The notes: generated from the letters alone by a model not told the origin. DNA of 64,000 bases from JBGPLJ01 sp035644395 (GCA_035644395.1 DASQOR010000065.1:1-64000); one strand, 5' to 3'; shown: positions 1 through 10,931, counted from the stretch's first letter. Made by a program: numbers and translations.

Positions 1-140
1 GAACGGACCTCTCGGTGCATTCTCAGCAACGTCTGAACTTCGTGGCCCATGAGCTCAATCAACGGCCGCGCCAGACCTTGAAGTTCCGCACTCCAGCAGA
101 GAAGCTTACCGACACCGTTGCAACGACCGGTTGAGACGGC

Positions 141-189
141 AATTCCTGATTTTGCTGTTGCAGGTGCGAAATCGGGAATGTCCCCATTT
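141..189. repeat. Degenerate GGGGACATTCC-type palindrome
   Basis: An ATTCCTGATTTT arm at about 142-153 is followed, after a short loop, by GAAATCGGGAATGTCCCCATTT at about 168-189. The right arm closely matches the perfect palindrome at 42628-42680, while the left arm has lost the GGGGAC part. I read it as a decayed member of the same small palindromic family. The rest of 1-260 shows no supported gene. Confidence 0.6.
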
Positions 190-1152
190 AGCTACGTCGT
201 TCACACTCCGCGCCTCAAGAAACCCCTGCGAGAAGCCGATTACCGGGCGGTAGCGCGGCCGTGGGTCGTGCAGAAATAGAGTCGAGGACTGCAATGGCCG
301 GAGTACGCGCAACGCCCACGGAACTGCCCCCGGACCCGAACGCGATCGCGTTCGAATTCGTCAAGCAGCTCGCCGACGAGCTGTCGACGGGCAAGGTCGA
401 TCTGCCGTCCTTTCCGGACATCGCGGTGCGCGTGCGGCGCGTGCTCGCGGACGAAAAGACGACCGTCGATCAGGTCGTGCGCGTCGTCGGCTCGGAGGCC
501 GCGCTGGCGGCGCGCCTTCTCAAGATGGCGAACTCGGCAGCCCTCAACCGCTCAGGCAAGGCGCTCACCGATCTCAGAACCGCCATCAATCGCATGGGCT
601 ACAACATGGTGCGAAGCGCCGCGATCACGTTCGCGATGGCGCAGATCCGGCTCGCGAATACTCTGAAGGGCCTCGAGCCGCACCTCGAGCAGCTCTGGAA
701 GCACAGCTCGAATGTCGCGGCGACCTCGTTCACCATCGCCCGCAAATTCACCAAGATCAACCCGGACGAGGCGCTGCTGACGGGTCTGCTGCACAACATC
801 GGCAAGCTCTACATCCTGACGCGAGCCGGCAAGCATCCGGAGCTTTTTCAGAACCCGGCGGCGCTCGAGCAGGTGATGCGCGACTGGCATGCCAGCATCG
901 GCAAGGCGATCCTCGAGAACTGGGAGTTCGCCGAGGAAGTCTCGAACGCCGTGGCGGACCACGAGGACATCACGCGCGATCACGCCGGCGCGATCGACCT
1001 CACGGACATCGTGACGGTAGCGAACATGATGGCCGCGTTCACCGACAACCCCGAGAATCTCGAGCTCAACCTGCAGGGCATCCGCGCTTTCGAGCGCATG
1101 CAGCTCGACGGGGCGAAGTGCGTCGACGTGATGGGCGAATCCCGGGAAGAGA

Positions 1153-4014
<2,862 letters not shown>

Positions 4015-4047
4015 GGCTCCGGGCCGTGAAAATCAAACGAACCGGAT

Positions 4048-4077
4048 AATATAGCCGCGCACGGCGGCCCGCCGCAA
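4048..4077 (-). promoter_or_regulatory. Candidate uvrA promoter
   Basis: Read on the minus strand, TTGCGG (4077-4072) and TATATT (4053-4048) are separated by 18 bases, about 35 bases upstream of the uvrA ATG. This is a fair sigma-70 match in an otherwise very GC-rich divergent region. Only the sequence match supports it. Confidence 0.4.
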
Positions 4078-4256
4078 AGGCCCGGATTGTCGCGTTTCAT
4101 CAATCGGGTGGGGCCCTTACCTCGGAGCGAGGCTCAACTTCGCCGCGCAGTGCGCCACGCGAATTCCATCGAAAAGGCCATCTTTCCGCGGGCGCAGCCG
4201 CAGCCGCTCCCTTAGAATAGCGGCCCACAAAAACGTCGAGCACGGGGAAGCGTTCC

Positions 4257-4721
4257 ATGGCCAGCAGAGGCGTCAACAAGGTCATTCTCATCGGTCATCT
4301 GGGCGCCGACCCGGAGACTCGCGCCATGCCGAGCGGCATGACGGTGGCCAATATCCGCATGGCGACCACCGACTCCTTCAAGGACAAGAGCGGGGAGTGG
4401 CAGGAACGCACCGAGTGGCACAACGTCGCCCTCTTCGGCCGCATGGGCGAAGTGGCGGGCGAGTATCTGCGCAAGGGCTCGCAGGTCTATGTCGAGGGAC
4501 GCCTGCGCACCCGCAAGTGGCAGGACAAGCAAGGCAACGACCGCTACACCACCGAAATCGTCGCGAACGACATGCAGATGCTGGGCAGCCGCGGCGGGAG
4601 CGCCGGCGGCGCTCCCAGGGAAGGGGGCGAGCCACGGGAAGCGCGCGAGCCGCGCGAGCCCGCCGAGGCCGTGACCTCGAGCACGGAGCGCGACGGTTTC
4701 GACGACGATATACCGTTCTAG
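4257..4721 (+). CDS. ssb: Single-stranded DNA-binding protein
   Basis: SSB coats single-stranded DNA during replication, recombination and repair and recruits partners through its C-terminal tip. The 154-residue protein has the OB-fold from MASRGVNKVILIGHLG to about residue 110, with the typical WHNVALFGR and KGSQVYVEGRLRTRKW strands. A Gly/Glu/Pro/Arg-rich linker follows, then the acidic tip DDDIPF, which binds partner proteins. It lies divergent from uvrA with a 242-base gap. Length, tail and context all agree with bacterial SSB. Confidence 0.98.
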   Translation: MASRGVNKVILIGHLGADPETRAMPSGMTVANIRMATTDSFKDKSGEWQERTEWHNVALFGRMGEVAGEYLRKGSQVYVEGRLRTRKWQDKQGNDRYTTEIVANDMQMLGSRGGSAGGAPREGGEPREAREPREPAEAVTSSTERDGFDDDIPF

Positions 4722-4824
4722 GCCCCGCGGCGTCCCATCACGCCAGCCGCCGTAACGGGCTTCCTGCGGCGCAAAATGTCGCATCCGCAAATCGGTTGCA
4801 TCCGTTGGCCGACAGTTTTCGTAA

Positions 4825-4852
4825 TTGTTTGGTGAATGCACCGGTCTATCAT
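4825..4852 (+). promoter_or_regulatory. Candidate promoter of the bufferin cluster
   Basis: TTGTTT (4825-4830) and TATCAT (4847-4852) are 16 bases apart and end 53 bases before the precursor ATG at 4906. The stretch is AT-rich relative to its surroundings. Bufferin operons elsewhere can be driven by ECF sigma factors; I saw no convincing ECF-type motif here, but the possibility stays open. Confidence 0.35.
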
Positions 4853-4905
4853 GCGTACGTTGCGACTCCGCTCGAAACACCACCCATTTTCCCAGGGGGA
4901 ACGAC

Positions 4906-5265
4906 ATGTCTCTGAATCGACGTGACTTCAGCAAAGTGCTGCTCGGCGTTGCCGGCGGCGTCCTCGCGGGCACGCAGCTCCAGTCGGCTGCGTTTGCCGG
5001 CGAAGAGGCCGCGGGCGAAAAGCATGCCTGTAAAGGCATGAACTCTTGTAAAGGCAAGGGCGGTTGCAAGACAGGCGACGGCGGCTGCGCCGCCAAGAAT
5101 TCGTGCAAGGGCAAGGGCGGCTGCGCCACGGCCAAGCACGAATGCAAGGGCCACAACGAGTGCAAGGGCCAGGGCGGTTGCAAGACCGGCGACGGCGGTT
5201 GCGCCGGCAAGAACTCCTGCAAGGGCAAGGGCGGTTGCAAGACCCCGGTCGAACACAAGACCTGA
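4906..5265 (+). CDS. Bufferin-type Cys-rich metallophore precursor (BufA2-like)
   Basis: This 119-residue protein looks like the precursor peptide of a bufferin, a copper-binding RiPP whose cysteines are modified by a DUF692 enzyme. The leader (NRRDFSKVLLG, residues 4-14) fits a twin-arginine signal with a likely cut after AFA, residue 31. The mature part holds 12 cysteines in CKG, NSCKGKGGC and KTGDGGC motifs. It is a tandem duplication of a 38-residue, six-Cys unit (DNA 5026-5139 and 5140-5253). I start at ATG 4906, preceded by CAGGGGGAAC; an upstream in-frame ATG at 4825 lies in the putative promoter. A terminator follows, then DUF692 and DUF2063 genes. The BufA2 assignment rests on the Cys motifs and neighbours. 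Confidence 0.85.
   Translation: MSLNRRDFSKVLLGVAGGVLAGTQLQSAAFAGEEAAGEKHACKGMNSCKGKGGCKTGDGGCAAKNSCKGKGGCATAKHECKGHNECKGQGGCKTGDGGCAGKNSCKGKGGCKTPVEHKT
5026..5253 (+). repeat. Internal 114-bp tandem duplication in the bufferin precursor
   Basis: Two in-frame 114-base units (5026-5139 and 5140-5253) encode nearly the same 38 residues: C at positions 2, 8, 14, 21, 27 and 33 in each unit. The stretch KTGDGGCA-KNSCKGKGGC is shared, with changes mainly at positions 5, 7, 11, 23 and 34-36. The DNA copies differ at many third positions, so the duplication is not very recent. Confidence 0.85.
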
Positions 5266-5280
5266 TGTTGCTGACCCGAA

Positions 5281-5310
5281 GCCCCCTCACCGCCCGGTGA
5301 GGGGGCTTTT
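5281..5310 (+). terminator. Intrinsic terminator or attenuator between precursor and bufB-like gene
   Basis: An 11-bp perfect stem (GCCCCCTCACC / GGTGAGGGGGC) with a GCCC loop is followed by TTTT at 5307-5310. It sits 15 bases after the precursor stop codon and ends 6 bases before the GTG start of the DUF692 gene. The 3' arm (GGTGAGGGGG) is also the only purine-rich ribosome binding candidate for that GTG. Partial termination here would give excess precursor over enzyme. Confidence 0.85.
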
Positions 5311-5316
5311 CGCACC

Positions 5317-6165
5317 GTGAACAGCCGCAATCGCTGGAACCTGCCCGACCTCGGACTCGGCGTGGGCCTGAGGACCGCGCACTTCCGCCACATCGTCGAG
5401 AAGTGGCCGCGCATGGACTGGTTCGAGATCCTGTCGGAAAACTTCATCGACACGGAGGGCCGTCCGCTTCACTACCTCGACCGGATCGCCGAGCGCTATG
5501 CCATCGTGATGCACGGCGTTTCGCTCTCGATCGGCAGCACCGATCCCGTCGATTTCGAGTTTCTCGGCAAGCTCAAGGCGCTCGCCGCGAGAGTGCGCGC
5601 CGTGTGGATGGGCGATCACATCTGCTGGACCGGCGTCGCGGGCCTCAACGGCCACGATCTCTACCCGGTGCCCTATACGGAAGAGAGCCTCGAGCACCTC
5701 ATCGAGCGCGTGCGCATCGCGCAGGATTTTCTCGAGCGCCCGCTGGTGCTCGAGAATCCCTCGACCTACCTCACTTTCCGCACATCGAGCATGCCGGAAG
5801 AGGAGTTCATCGCTCGGCTCGCGGAGGAAGCGGATTGCGGCCTGCTCCTCGACGTCAACAACGTGTACGTCACCTGCCGCAATCACGATCTCGACCCCTT
5901 CGAGTACCTCAAGGCCATTCCGTACGATCGCGTGGTGCAGATTCACCTCGCGGGCCACTCGGACCACGGCACGCACTGCATCGACACGCACAACGGCCGC
6001 GTCATCGATCCCGTCTGGGACCTGTACGCTGAAGTGCAGCGCCGGCGCGGCAATACCGCGACCCTGCTCGAATGGGATGCGGACATCCCGAAGTTCGACG
6101 TCCTGCAGCGCGAAGTGGCCCGCGCGAACCGGTTCCGCGACGAACGTCGCGTAGTGAACGGCTGA
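5317..6165 (+). CDS. DUF692 multinuclear-iron enzyme, BufB/MbnB-like
   Basis: DUF692 proteins are TIM-barrel, multi-iron enzymes; MbnB and BufB modify cysteines of methanobactin and bufferin precursors to oxazolone/thioamide or related groups. The 282-residue protein has the family landmarks: GVGLRTAHF near the start, FEILSENF, MHGVSLSIGS, GDHICWTG, LENPSTYL, LLLDVNNVYV and IHLAGH, which carry the conserved His, Glu, Asp and Asn iron ligands. The start is GTG 5317, directly behind the terminator hairpin, with no separate Shine-Dalgarno sequence. The next gene starts one base after the stop. The substrate is most likely the Cys-rich protein encoded just upstream. Confidence 0.92.
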   Translation: MNSRNRWNLPDLGLGVGLRTAHFRHIVEKWPRMDWFEILSENFIDTEGRPLHYLDRIAERYAIVMHGVSLSIGSTDPVDFEFLGKLKALAARVRAVWMGDHICWTGVAGLNGHDLYPVPYTEESLEHLIERVRIAQDFLERPLVLENPSTYLTFRTSSMPEEEFIARLAEEADCGLLLDVNNVYVTCRNHDLDPFEYLKAIPYDRVVQIHLAGHSDHGTHCIDTHNGRVIDPVWDLYAEVQRRRGNTATLLEWDADIPKFDVLQREVARANRFRDERRVVNG

Positions 6166-6166
6166 C

Positions 6167-7027
6167 ATGCCGGATTCGACCCCGCTCGATCGCCTGGAAC
6201 GCTGGATGCAAGCGGTCGTGATGCATCCGGGTGGCGCCGCAAGCGGTATCAGTGCGGCGGGTGCGCGCGGCCTTCTGCCCGAAGCCGTGCGCGATCTCGA
6301 AACCGTGGTGACGCGCTCGAAGCAGCTTACCGCGCTCGATCGACTGGGCATCTACGCCGAGATGTACTCCGTGCGGCTCGTCGAGGTCCTGACGGCGGAG
6401 TATCCGACGACGCGAGGTATTCTCGGCAACGAAGCGTTCGAGCGCGGCTGCCGCGCCTTCATTGCCCGCCACCCCTCGACGGAGCGCACGCTGCAGGCCC
6501 TGAGCGCCGGCTTTCCGCAATTCCTGAAGCGCCACCTCCAGGGGCGCAGGAACGCCCGGCTCGCGGTCGACGTCGCACGCATCGAACGGGCGATGGAAGA
6601 AGTGTTCGATGCGCAGCGCGCCGAGCCGCTTGCCTTCGAGGTGCTCAGGAAAATCCCTCCGGATCGCTGGGGCGTCCTGCGCCTGAAGCTGACACCCGCT
6701 TTGCGACTGCTCAAGCTCGAGTGCGACGCGGACGGTTACATGACGGCGGTGCGCTCGCGCCGCTCCAGGCCGGCAACGCGTGCGCGGCCGTCATTCGTAA
6801 TCGTGTACCGCCACAATTTTCGTGCGTGGAGGCTCCCGGTCAGCCGCGAGCAGTTCCGGCTGCTCGAGGCGCTCGGCAAGGGTTGGCCGATCGGCCGAGC
6901 CGTCTACGCGAGTTGCCGCACTCTGCGCGTGCGCCCGGAGCGATTGGCGAGCCTCGTGTCAGGATGGTTCCGGGGTTTCGCCGCGGAGGGCCTCTTCGTC
7001 GGTGTCACGGATCCGGAACAATCATAA
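6167..7027 (+). CDS. DUF2063 protein, BufC-like RiPP partner
   Basis: The 286-residue protein has the DUF2063 (HvfC/BufC N-terminal) pattern over about residues 1-120: LGIYAEMYSVRLVEVLTAEYPTT, then ILGNEAFERGCRAFI and the H-P-S-T-ERTL helix. Proteins of this family are encoded beside DUF692 enzymes and act with them, probably in precursor binding, comparable to MbnC. The C-terminal half (RHNFRAWRLPVSREQFRLLEALG) resembles the winged-helix-like region seen in longer members. It starts at ATG 6167, one base after the BufB-like stop, so co-translation is likely. No DoxX-type BufD gene follows; the next gene is miaB. Confidence 0.88.
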   Translation: MPDSTPLDRLERWMQAVVMHPGGAASGISAAGARGLLPEAVRDLETVVTRSKQLTALDRLGIYAEMYSVRLVEVLTAEYPTTRGILGNEAFERGCRAFIARHPSTERTLQALSAGFPQFLKRHLQGRRNARLAVDVARIERAMEEVFDAQRAEPLAFEVLRKIPPDRWGVLRLKLTPALRLLKLECDADGYMTAVRSRRSRPATRARPSFVIVYRHNFRAWRLPVSREQFRLLEALGKGWPIGRAVYASCRTLRVRPERLASLVSGWFRGFAAEGLFVGVTDPEQS

Positions 7028-7135
7028 GCTGTTGGTATTGAACGAGCTTTTCTATAGGCGGCCGCGATGCGGCTTCATGTTCGGGGGGAAAAACTGTACC
7101 TTAGGCGCCCCCTGATGGAGCCCCCACAAAGGCGC

Positions 7136-8479
7136 ATGGCCGGCCACCTCTATATCCGCACTTTCGGCTGTCAGATGAACGAGTACGACTCGGCCCGCCT
7201 GGCCGACGTCCTGCGGGAGGCCGGTGGCTACGTACCGACCGACGATCCCGCCGCAGCCGACCTGCTCCTCGTCAATACTTGCTCGGTGCGCGAGAAGGCG
7301 CAGGAGAAAGTGTTCTCGCTGCTCGGCGAATGGCGGCTGCTCAAGGAGCAGCGGCCGGGCGTGATCATCGCCGTGGGCGGCTGCGTCGCGAGCCAGGAGG
7401 GCGAGGGCATCACGAAGCGCGCGCCGTTCGTCGACCTGGTCTTCGGCCCGCAGACGCTGCATCGCGTGCCGGCAATGCTGGCGGAGCTCAGCAGGTCCGG
7501 CCGCTCCGTCGTCGACGTGAGTTTTCCGGAAATCGAAAAGTTCGATCGCCTGCCCGAGCCGCGCGCGCGGGGCGCAACCGCCTTCGTTTCCATCATGGAA
7601 GGCTGCAGCAAGTTCTGCACCTTCTGCGTCGTCCCCTATACGCGCGGCGAGGAAGTCAGCCGGCCCTTCGAGCAGGTGATGGTGGAAGTCGCATCCCTCG
7701 CGCGCCAGGGCGTGCGCGAAGTGACGCTCCTCGGCCAGAACGTGAACGCCTACGACGGCGAGCGTACCGACGGATCGTCCGCCGACCTTGCGGATCTCAT
7801 CCGCGCCATCGCCAGGATCGACAGCATCGAGCGGATCCGCTTCACGACCTCGCACCCGCGGGAATTCAGCGACAGCCTGATCGCGGCGTTCGCGGACGTG
7901 CCGAAGCTCGCGAACCACCTGCATCTGCCGGTGCAAAGCGGCTCCGATCGCGTGCTCGCGCTCATGGGCCGCGGCTACACGGCGCTCGAATACAAGGCGC
8001 GCATCCGCAAGCTGCGCGAAGTGCGGCCGGACATCAGCCTGTCGACCGACTTCATCATCGGCTTTCCGGGAGAAACGGACCGCGACTTCGAGGCCACGAT
8101 GAAGCTGATCGAAGACGTCGGCTTCGACCAGTCGTTCAGTTTCCTCTACAGCCGCCGGCCGGGTACGCCTGCCGCCTCGCTCCCGGACGAAGTGCCGCAA
8201 GAGACCAAGCAGCGGCGGCTCGAGATCCTGCAGGAGCGGATCAACCGCGAGGCGCGCTCGATCAGCGCGCGCATGGTCGGCCGCGTCGAGCGCGTGCTCA
8301 TCGAGCGTCCGTCGCGCAGGGATGCCCGCCAGCTCGCCGGCCGCACCGGGAACAATCGCTGGGTGAACTTCGACGGGCCGTCCGCGCTCATCGACGAGTT
8401 CGCGGATGTCGTGATCACGGAAGCGATGCCGAATTCGCTGCGCGGGCGCCTGGTCGCGCCGGCGCCGGGACCGACGTGA
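7136..8479 (+). CDS. miaB: tRNA-2-methylthio-N6-dimethylallyladenosine synthase
   Basis: MiaB is a radical SAM methylthiotransferase that adds the 2-methylthio group to i6A37 of tRNAs. Visible are the UPF0004 domain with its three cluster cysteines (FGCQMN, NTCSVR, GGCVASQ), the radical SAM motif CSKFCTFC near residue 155, the HLPVQSGSD strand and a C-terminal TRAM domain (VGRVERVLIE...). From ATG 7136 the protein is 447 residues, typical for the family. In-frame ATGs at 7067 and 7115 would add a non-conserved leader. It heads the conserved miaB-phoH-ybeY-corC-lnt operon; its stop overlaps the phoH start as GTGA. Confidence 0.97.
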   Translation: MAGHLYIRTFGCQMNEYDSARLADVLREAGGYVPTDDPAAADLLLVNTCSVREKAQEKVFSLLGEWRLLKEQRPGVIIAVGGCVASQEGEGITKRAPFVDLVFGPQTLHRVPAMLAELSRSGRSVVDVSFPEIEKFDRLPEPRARGATAFVSIMEGCSKFCTFCVVPYTRGEEVSRPFEQVMVEVASLARQGVREVTLLGQNVNAYDGERTDGSSADLADLIRAIARIDSIERIRFTTSHPREFSDSLIAAFADVPKLANHLHLPVQSGSDRVLALMGRGYTALEYKARIRKLREVRPDISLSTDFIIGFPGETDRDFEATMKLIEDVGFDQSFSFLYSRRPGTPAASLPDEVPQETKQRRLEILQERINREARSISARMVGRVERVLIERPSRRDARQLAGRTGNNRWVNFDGPSALIDEFADVVITEAMPNSLRGRLVAPAPGPT

Positions 8480-9447
8480 ACGCATCGGTCGCGACGCGCG
8501 AGCTCACGCTCGTACCGAATGACAACGCGCGCCTCGCAAAGCTCTGCGGGCCCATGGACGCGAACCTCAAGCTCATCGAGGAGCGGCTCGGCGTCGAGCT
8601 GCGCCACCGCGGTCACCAGTTCTCGATACTCGGCGACGAGGGCCCGGCCGCGCTCGCGGCGGACGTGATCGGCAGCCTCTACGACGCCTCGATCCGCGAG
8701 GCGCTGTCCGCGGAGCAGGTGCACCTCGTGCTGCAGGAAGCGAAGGCGCAGAACGGCACGGCCGCCGCGGCCGATGAAATCCGGGTGCAGACGCAGCGCG
8801 GGGGAATCCGCGCGCGCGGCGCCAATCAACGCGAGTACCTCGATCACATCCGCAAGCTCGACCTCAGCTTCGGCATCGGTCCCGCCGGCACCGGCAAGAC
8901 GTTCCTCGCCATCGCCTGCGCGGTCGAGGCGCTGCAGACGGACCGGGTGCGCCGGCTCGTGCTGGTGCGGCCGGCGGTCGAAGCGGGCGAGCGGCTCGGG
9001 TTCCTCCCGGGCGACATGCAGCAGAAGGTCGATCCGTACCTGCGCCCGATGTTCGACGCACTCTACGAAATGATGGGGTTCGAGAAGGTCGCGCGCCTCA
9101 TCGAGCGCAACGTCATCGAGGTCGCGCCGCTCGCGTTCATGCGTGGACGCACCTTGAACGACTCCTTCGTCGTGCTCGACGAGGCGCAGAACACCACGGT
9201 CGAGCAGATGAAGATGTTCCTCACGCGCATCGGCTTCGGCTCGAAGGCCGTGGTGACGGGCGACATCACGCAGACGGACCTTCCGGGGCACAAGCAGTCG
9301 GGACTCAACCAGGCAATCGACGTTCTGCGCGGCGTCACCGGCGTTGCCTTCACTTTCTTCAGCGCGCGCGATGTCGTCCGGCATCCGCTCGTCCAGCGCA
9401 TCGTGCAGGCCTACGAGGCGCACGGCGAGGGGGAGCGTCCGGCATGA
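8476..9447 (+). CDS. PhoH-like ATPase
   Basis: PhoH/YbeZ-type proteins are RNA-linked NTPases that work with the YbeY RNase; the exact role is unsettled. The 323-residue protein has Walker A GPAGTGKT near residue 138, Walker B FVVLDEAQN, and the TGDITQTDLP and GVAFTFFSARDVVRHPLV family blocks. The N-terminal part (residues 1-110) carries the KH-like segment LKLIEERLGVELRHRG. I place the start at GTG 8476, which overlaps the miaB stop (GTGA). The long open frame upstream of it is antisense-type coding bias inside miaB. The stop overlaps the ybeY start as ATGA. Confidence 0.95.
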   Translation: MNASVATRELTLVPNDNARLAKLCGPMDANLKLIEERLGVELRHRGHQFSILGDEGPAALAADVIGSLYDASIREALSAEQVHLVLQEAKAQNGTAAAADEIRVQTQRGGIRARGANQREYLDHIRKLDLSFGIGPAGTGKTFLAIACAVEALQTDRVRRLVLVRPAVEAGERLGFLPGDMQQKVDPYLRPMFDALYEMMGFEKVARLIERNVIEVAPLAFMRGRTLNDSFVVLDEAQNTTVEQMKMFLTRIGFGSKAVVTGDITQTDLPGHKQSGLNQAIDVLRGVTGVAFTFFSARDVVRHPLVQRIVQAYEAHGEGERPA

Positions 9448-9914
9448 CGACCCGCGGGCGCCTCCGGTTGCAGGTCGATCTTCAAGTCGCAAGCCGCTCG
9501 CGGCGCCTGCCGACGCTCGGCAAAGTGCGCCGCTGGATTCGTTCGACTCTCAGCGCGGCGCGCGGCAAACGCAGCATTGGCGTGCGCGTCGTCGACCGGG
9601 CGGAGAGCCGGCGCCTCAACTCGACTTACCGCTCGCGCAACCATGCGACCAACGTGCTTTCGTTTCCGGCGCCCGAGCGCCAGCCCGCCGGCGAGCGCCT
9701 GCTCGGCGATCTCGTGATCTGCGCGCCGGTGGTCACCGAGGAAGCGCGCGAGCAGGGCAAGCCGATCGATGCCCATTGGGCGCATCTCGTCGTGCACGGG
9801 ACGCTGCACCTCCTCGGCCACGATCACGAGCGCCCGAAGGCGGCGCGGGCCATGGAAGCACGCGAGATCCGCATCCTCGCGGGCCTCGGTTACTCGAATC
9901 CCTACCGGATCTGA
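9444..9914 (+). CDS. ybeY: Endoribonuclease YbeY
   Basis: YbeY is a single-strand RNase needed for 16S rRNA 3' maturation and 70S quality control. The 156-residue protein has the metal-binding HGTLHLLGHDH motif near residue 119, preceded by the NHATNVLSFP and LLGDLVICAP blocks, all diagnostic. The N-terminal 40 residues are Arg-rich and less conserved. The ATG at 9444 overlaps the phoH stop by 4 bases, which points to translational coupling within the operon. Confidence 0.97.
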   Translation: MTTRGRLRLQVDLQVASRSRRLPTLGKVRRWIRSTLSAARGKRSIGVRVVDRAESRRLNSTYRSRNHATNVLSFPAPERQPAGERLLGDLVICAPVVTEEAREQGKPIDAHWAHLVVHGTLHLLGHDHERPKAARAMEAREIRILAGLGYSNPYRI

Positions 9915-9921
9915 AGGCTCC

Positions 9922-10854
9922 ATGTCCGAGGACGCACCCAGTACGACCGGCCGATGGCTGAAGCGGCTCGCCCAGGGCATCGGCGGCGAGCCGGAAAACC
10001 GGCCGGAGCTCCTCAACGTGCTGCGCGAGGCGGCCGAACGGGGCCTCCTCGACGCCGACGCGCTCTCGATGATCGAGGGCGTACTCGCGGTGTCGGACCT
10101 CCTGGTGCGCGACATCATGGTGCCGCGCTCGCAGATGGCGATCATCGAACGCGACGCGGCGCTCGATGACATCGTGCCGATGGTGGTGGAGTCGGGTCAC
10201 TCGCGCTTTCCCGTGGTCGGCGACGATCGCGACCGCGTCGCGGGGATCCTGCTCGCGAAGGACCTCCTCAAGTACACGGCGGGCGAGGCGAAGCCCGAAT
10301 TCGACATCCGCGAGCTCATGCGCCCGACGGTGTTCGTGCCCGAGAGCAAGCGCCTCGACGTGCTGCTGCGGGAGTTTCGCGCCAGCCGCAACCACATGGC
10401 GATCGTCGTCGACGAGTACGGCGGCGTCGCCGGGCTTGTCACGCTCGAGGACGTGATCGAGCAGATCATCGGCGACATCGACGATGAGTACGACATCGAA
10501 GAGGATCAGCCGATCAAGCGCGAGACCGAGCGGCAGTTCATCGTGCTCGCGCTCACGCGCCTCGAGGAGTTCAACCAGTACTTCGGCACGAAATTCGAGG
10601 GCGGCGGGTTCGACACCGTCGCGGGACTGGTGCTGCACGAACTCGGACGCCTGCCGCGCAAGGGCGACACGTTCAAGCTGAAGGATCTCGAATTGCGCGT
10701 GCTGCGCGCCGACCGCCGGCGGGTCGAGGCGCTGCGCGTGACGACGCCGCGCGACATCGTGCCGCAGGATCCCGACCATGCGGCCACCGTGATCATGGAA
10801 CCGCCGAAGGCGAAAGCGAAGAAGCCGCGCAAGAAAAAAGAAGCGGCGCCCTAG
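9922..10854 (+). CDS. corC: CorC/HlyC family CBS-domain protein (YbeX)
   Basis: CorC/YbeX proteins have been linked to magnesium/cobalt efflux and, more recently, to ribosome metabolism. The 310-residue protein has two CBS motifs (about residues 65-180: VRDIMVPRSQM... and LMRPTVFVPES...), the MAIVVDEYGGVAGLVTLEDVIE block, and a C-terminal CorC_HlyC domain (FDTVAGLVLHELGRLPRKGD). A basic KKPRKKKEAAP tail follows. There is no membrane segment, as expected for YbeX. It starts at ATG 9922, 7 bases after ybeY. The TAG stop (10852-10854) directly abuts the left arm of a palindromic element. Confidence 0.93.
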   Translation: MSEDAPSTTGRWLKRLAQGIGGEPENRPELLNVLREAAERGLLDADALSMIEGVLAVSDLLVRDIMVPRSQMAIIERDAALDDIVPMVVESGHSRFPVVGDDRDRVAGILLAKDLLKYTAGEAKPEFDIRELMRPTVFVPESKRLDVLLREFRASRNHMAIVVDEYGGVAGLVTLEDVIEQIIGDIDDEYDIEEDQPIKRETERQFIVLALTRLEEFNQYFGTKFEGGGFDTVAGLVLHELGRLPRKGDTFKLKDLELRVLRADRRRVEALRVTTPRDIVPQDPDHAATVIMEPPKAKAKKPRKKKEAAP

Positions 10855-10931
10855 AAAAGGGGACAGATTTATTTTCCCCCATATTTGGACGAACGCACCG
10901 GAAATGCCGAAAAATAAATCTGTCCCCTTTT
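10855..10931. repeat. GGGGACAGATTTATTTT palindromic element (corC/lnt junction)
   Basis: Perfect 21-bp inverted arms, AAAAGGGGACAGATTTATTTT (10855-10875) and its complement (10911-10931), flank a 35-base spacer. The left arm begins immediately after the corC stop. The ATG used for lnt (10904) lies in the spacer, and the right arm encodes lnt residues 4-10. The same core recurs at 49299-49413. Confidence 0.9.

Noticed and set aside
4015..4256. Possible LexA/SOS box between uvrA and ssb
   Set aside because: I looked for CTG-N10-CAG and close variants and found none; SOS control in this organism may use another site or be absent.
4849..5256. 135-codon minus-strand hydrophobic frame across the bufferin precursor
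   Set aside because: Its Ala/Leu/Val repeats are the complement of CKG/GGC codons; the plus-strand protein has a leader, RBS and matching neighbours.
7279..8475. Upstream extension of the PhoH frame through miaB
   Set aside because: The first 399 codons are an out-of-frame reading of miaB. The PhoH family starts at about GTG 8476.
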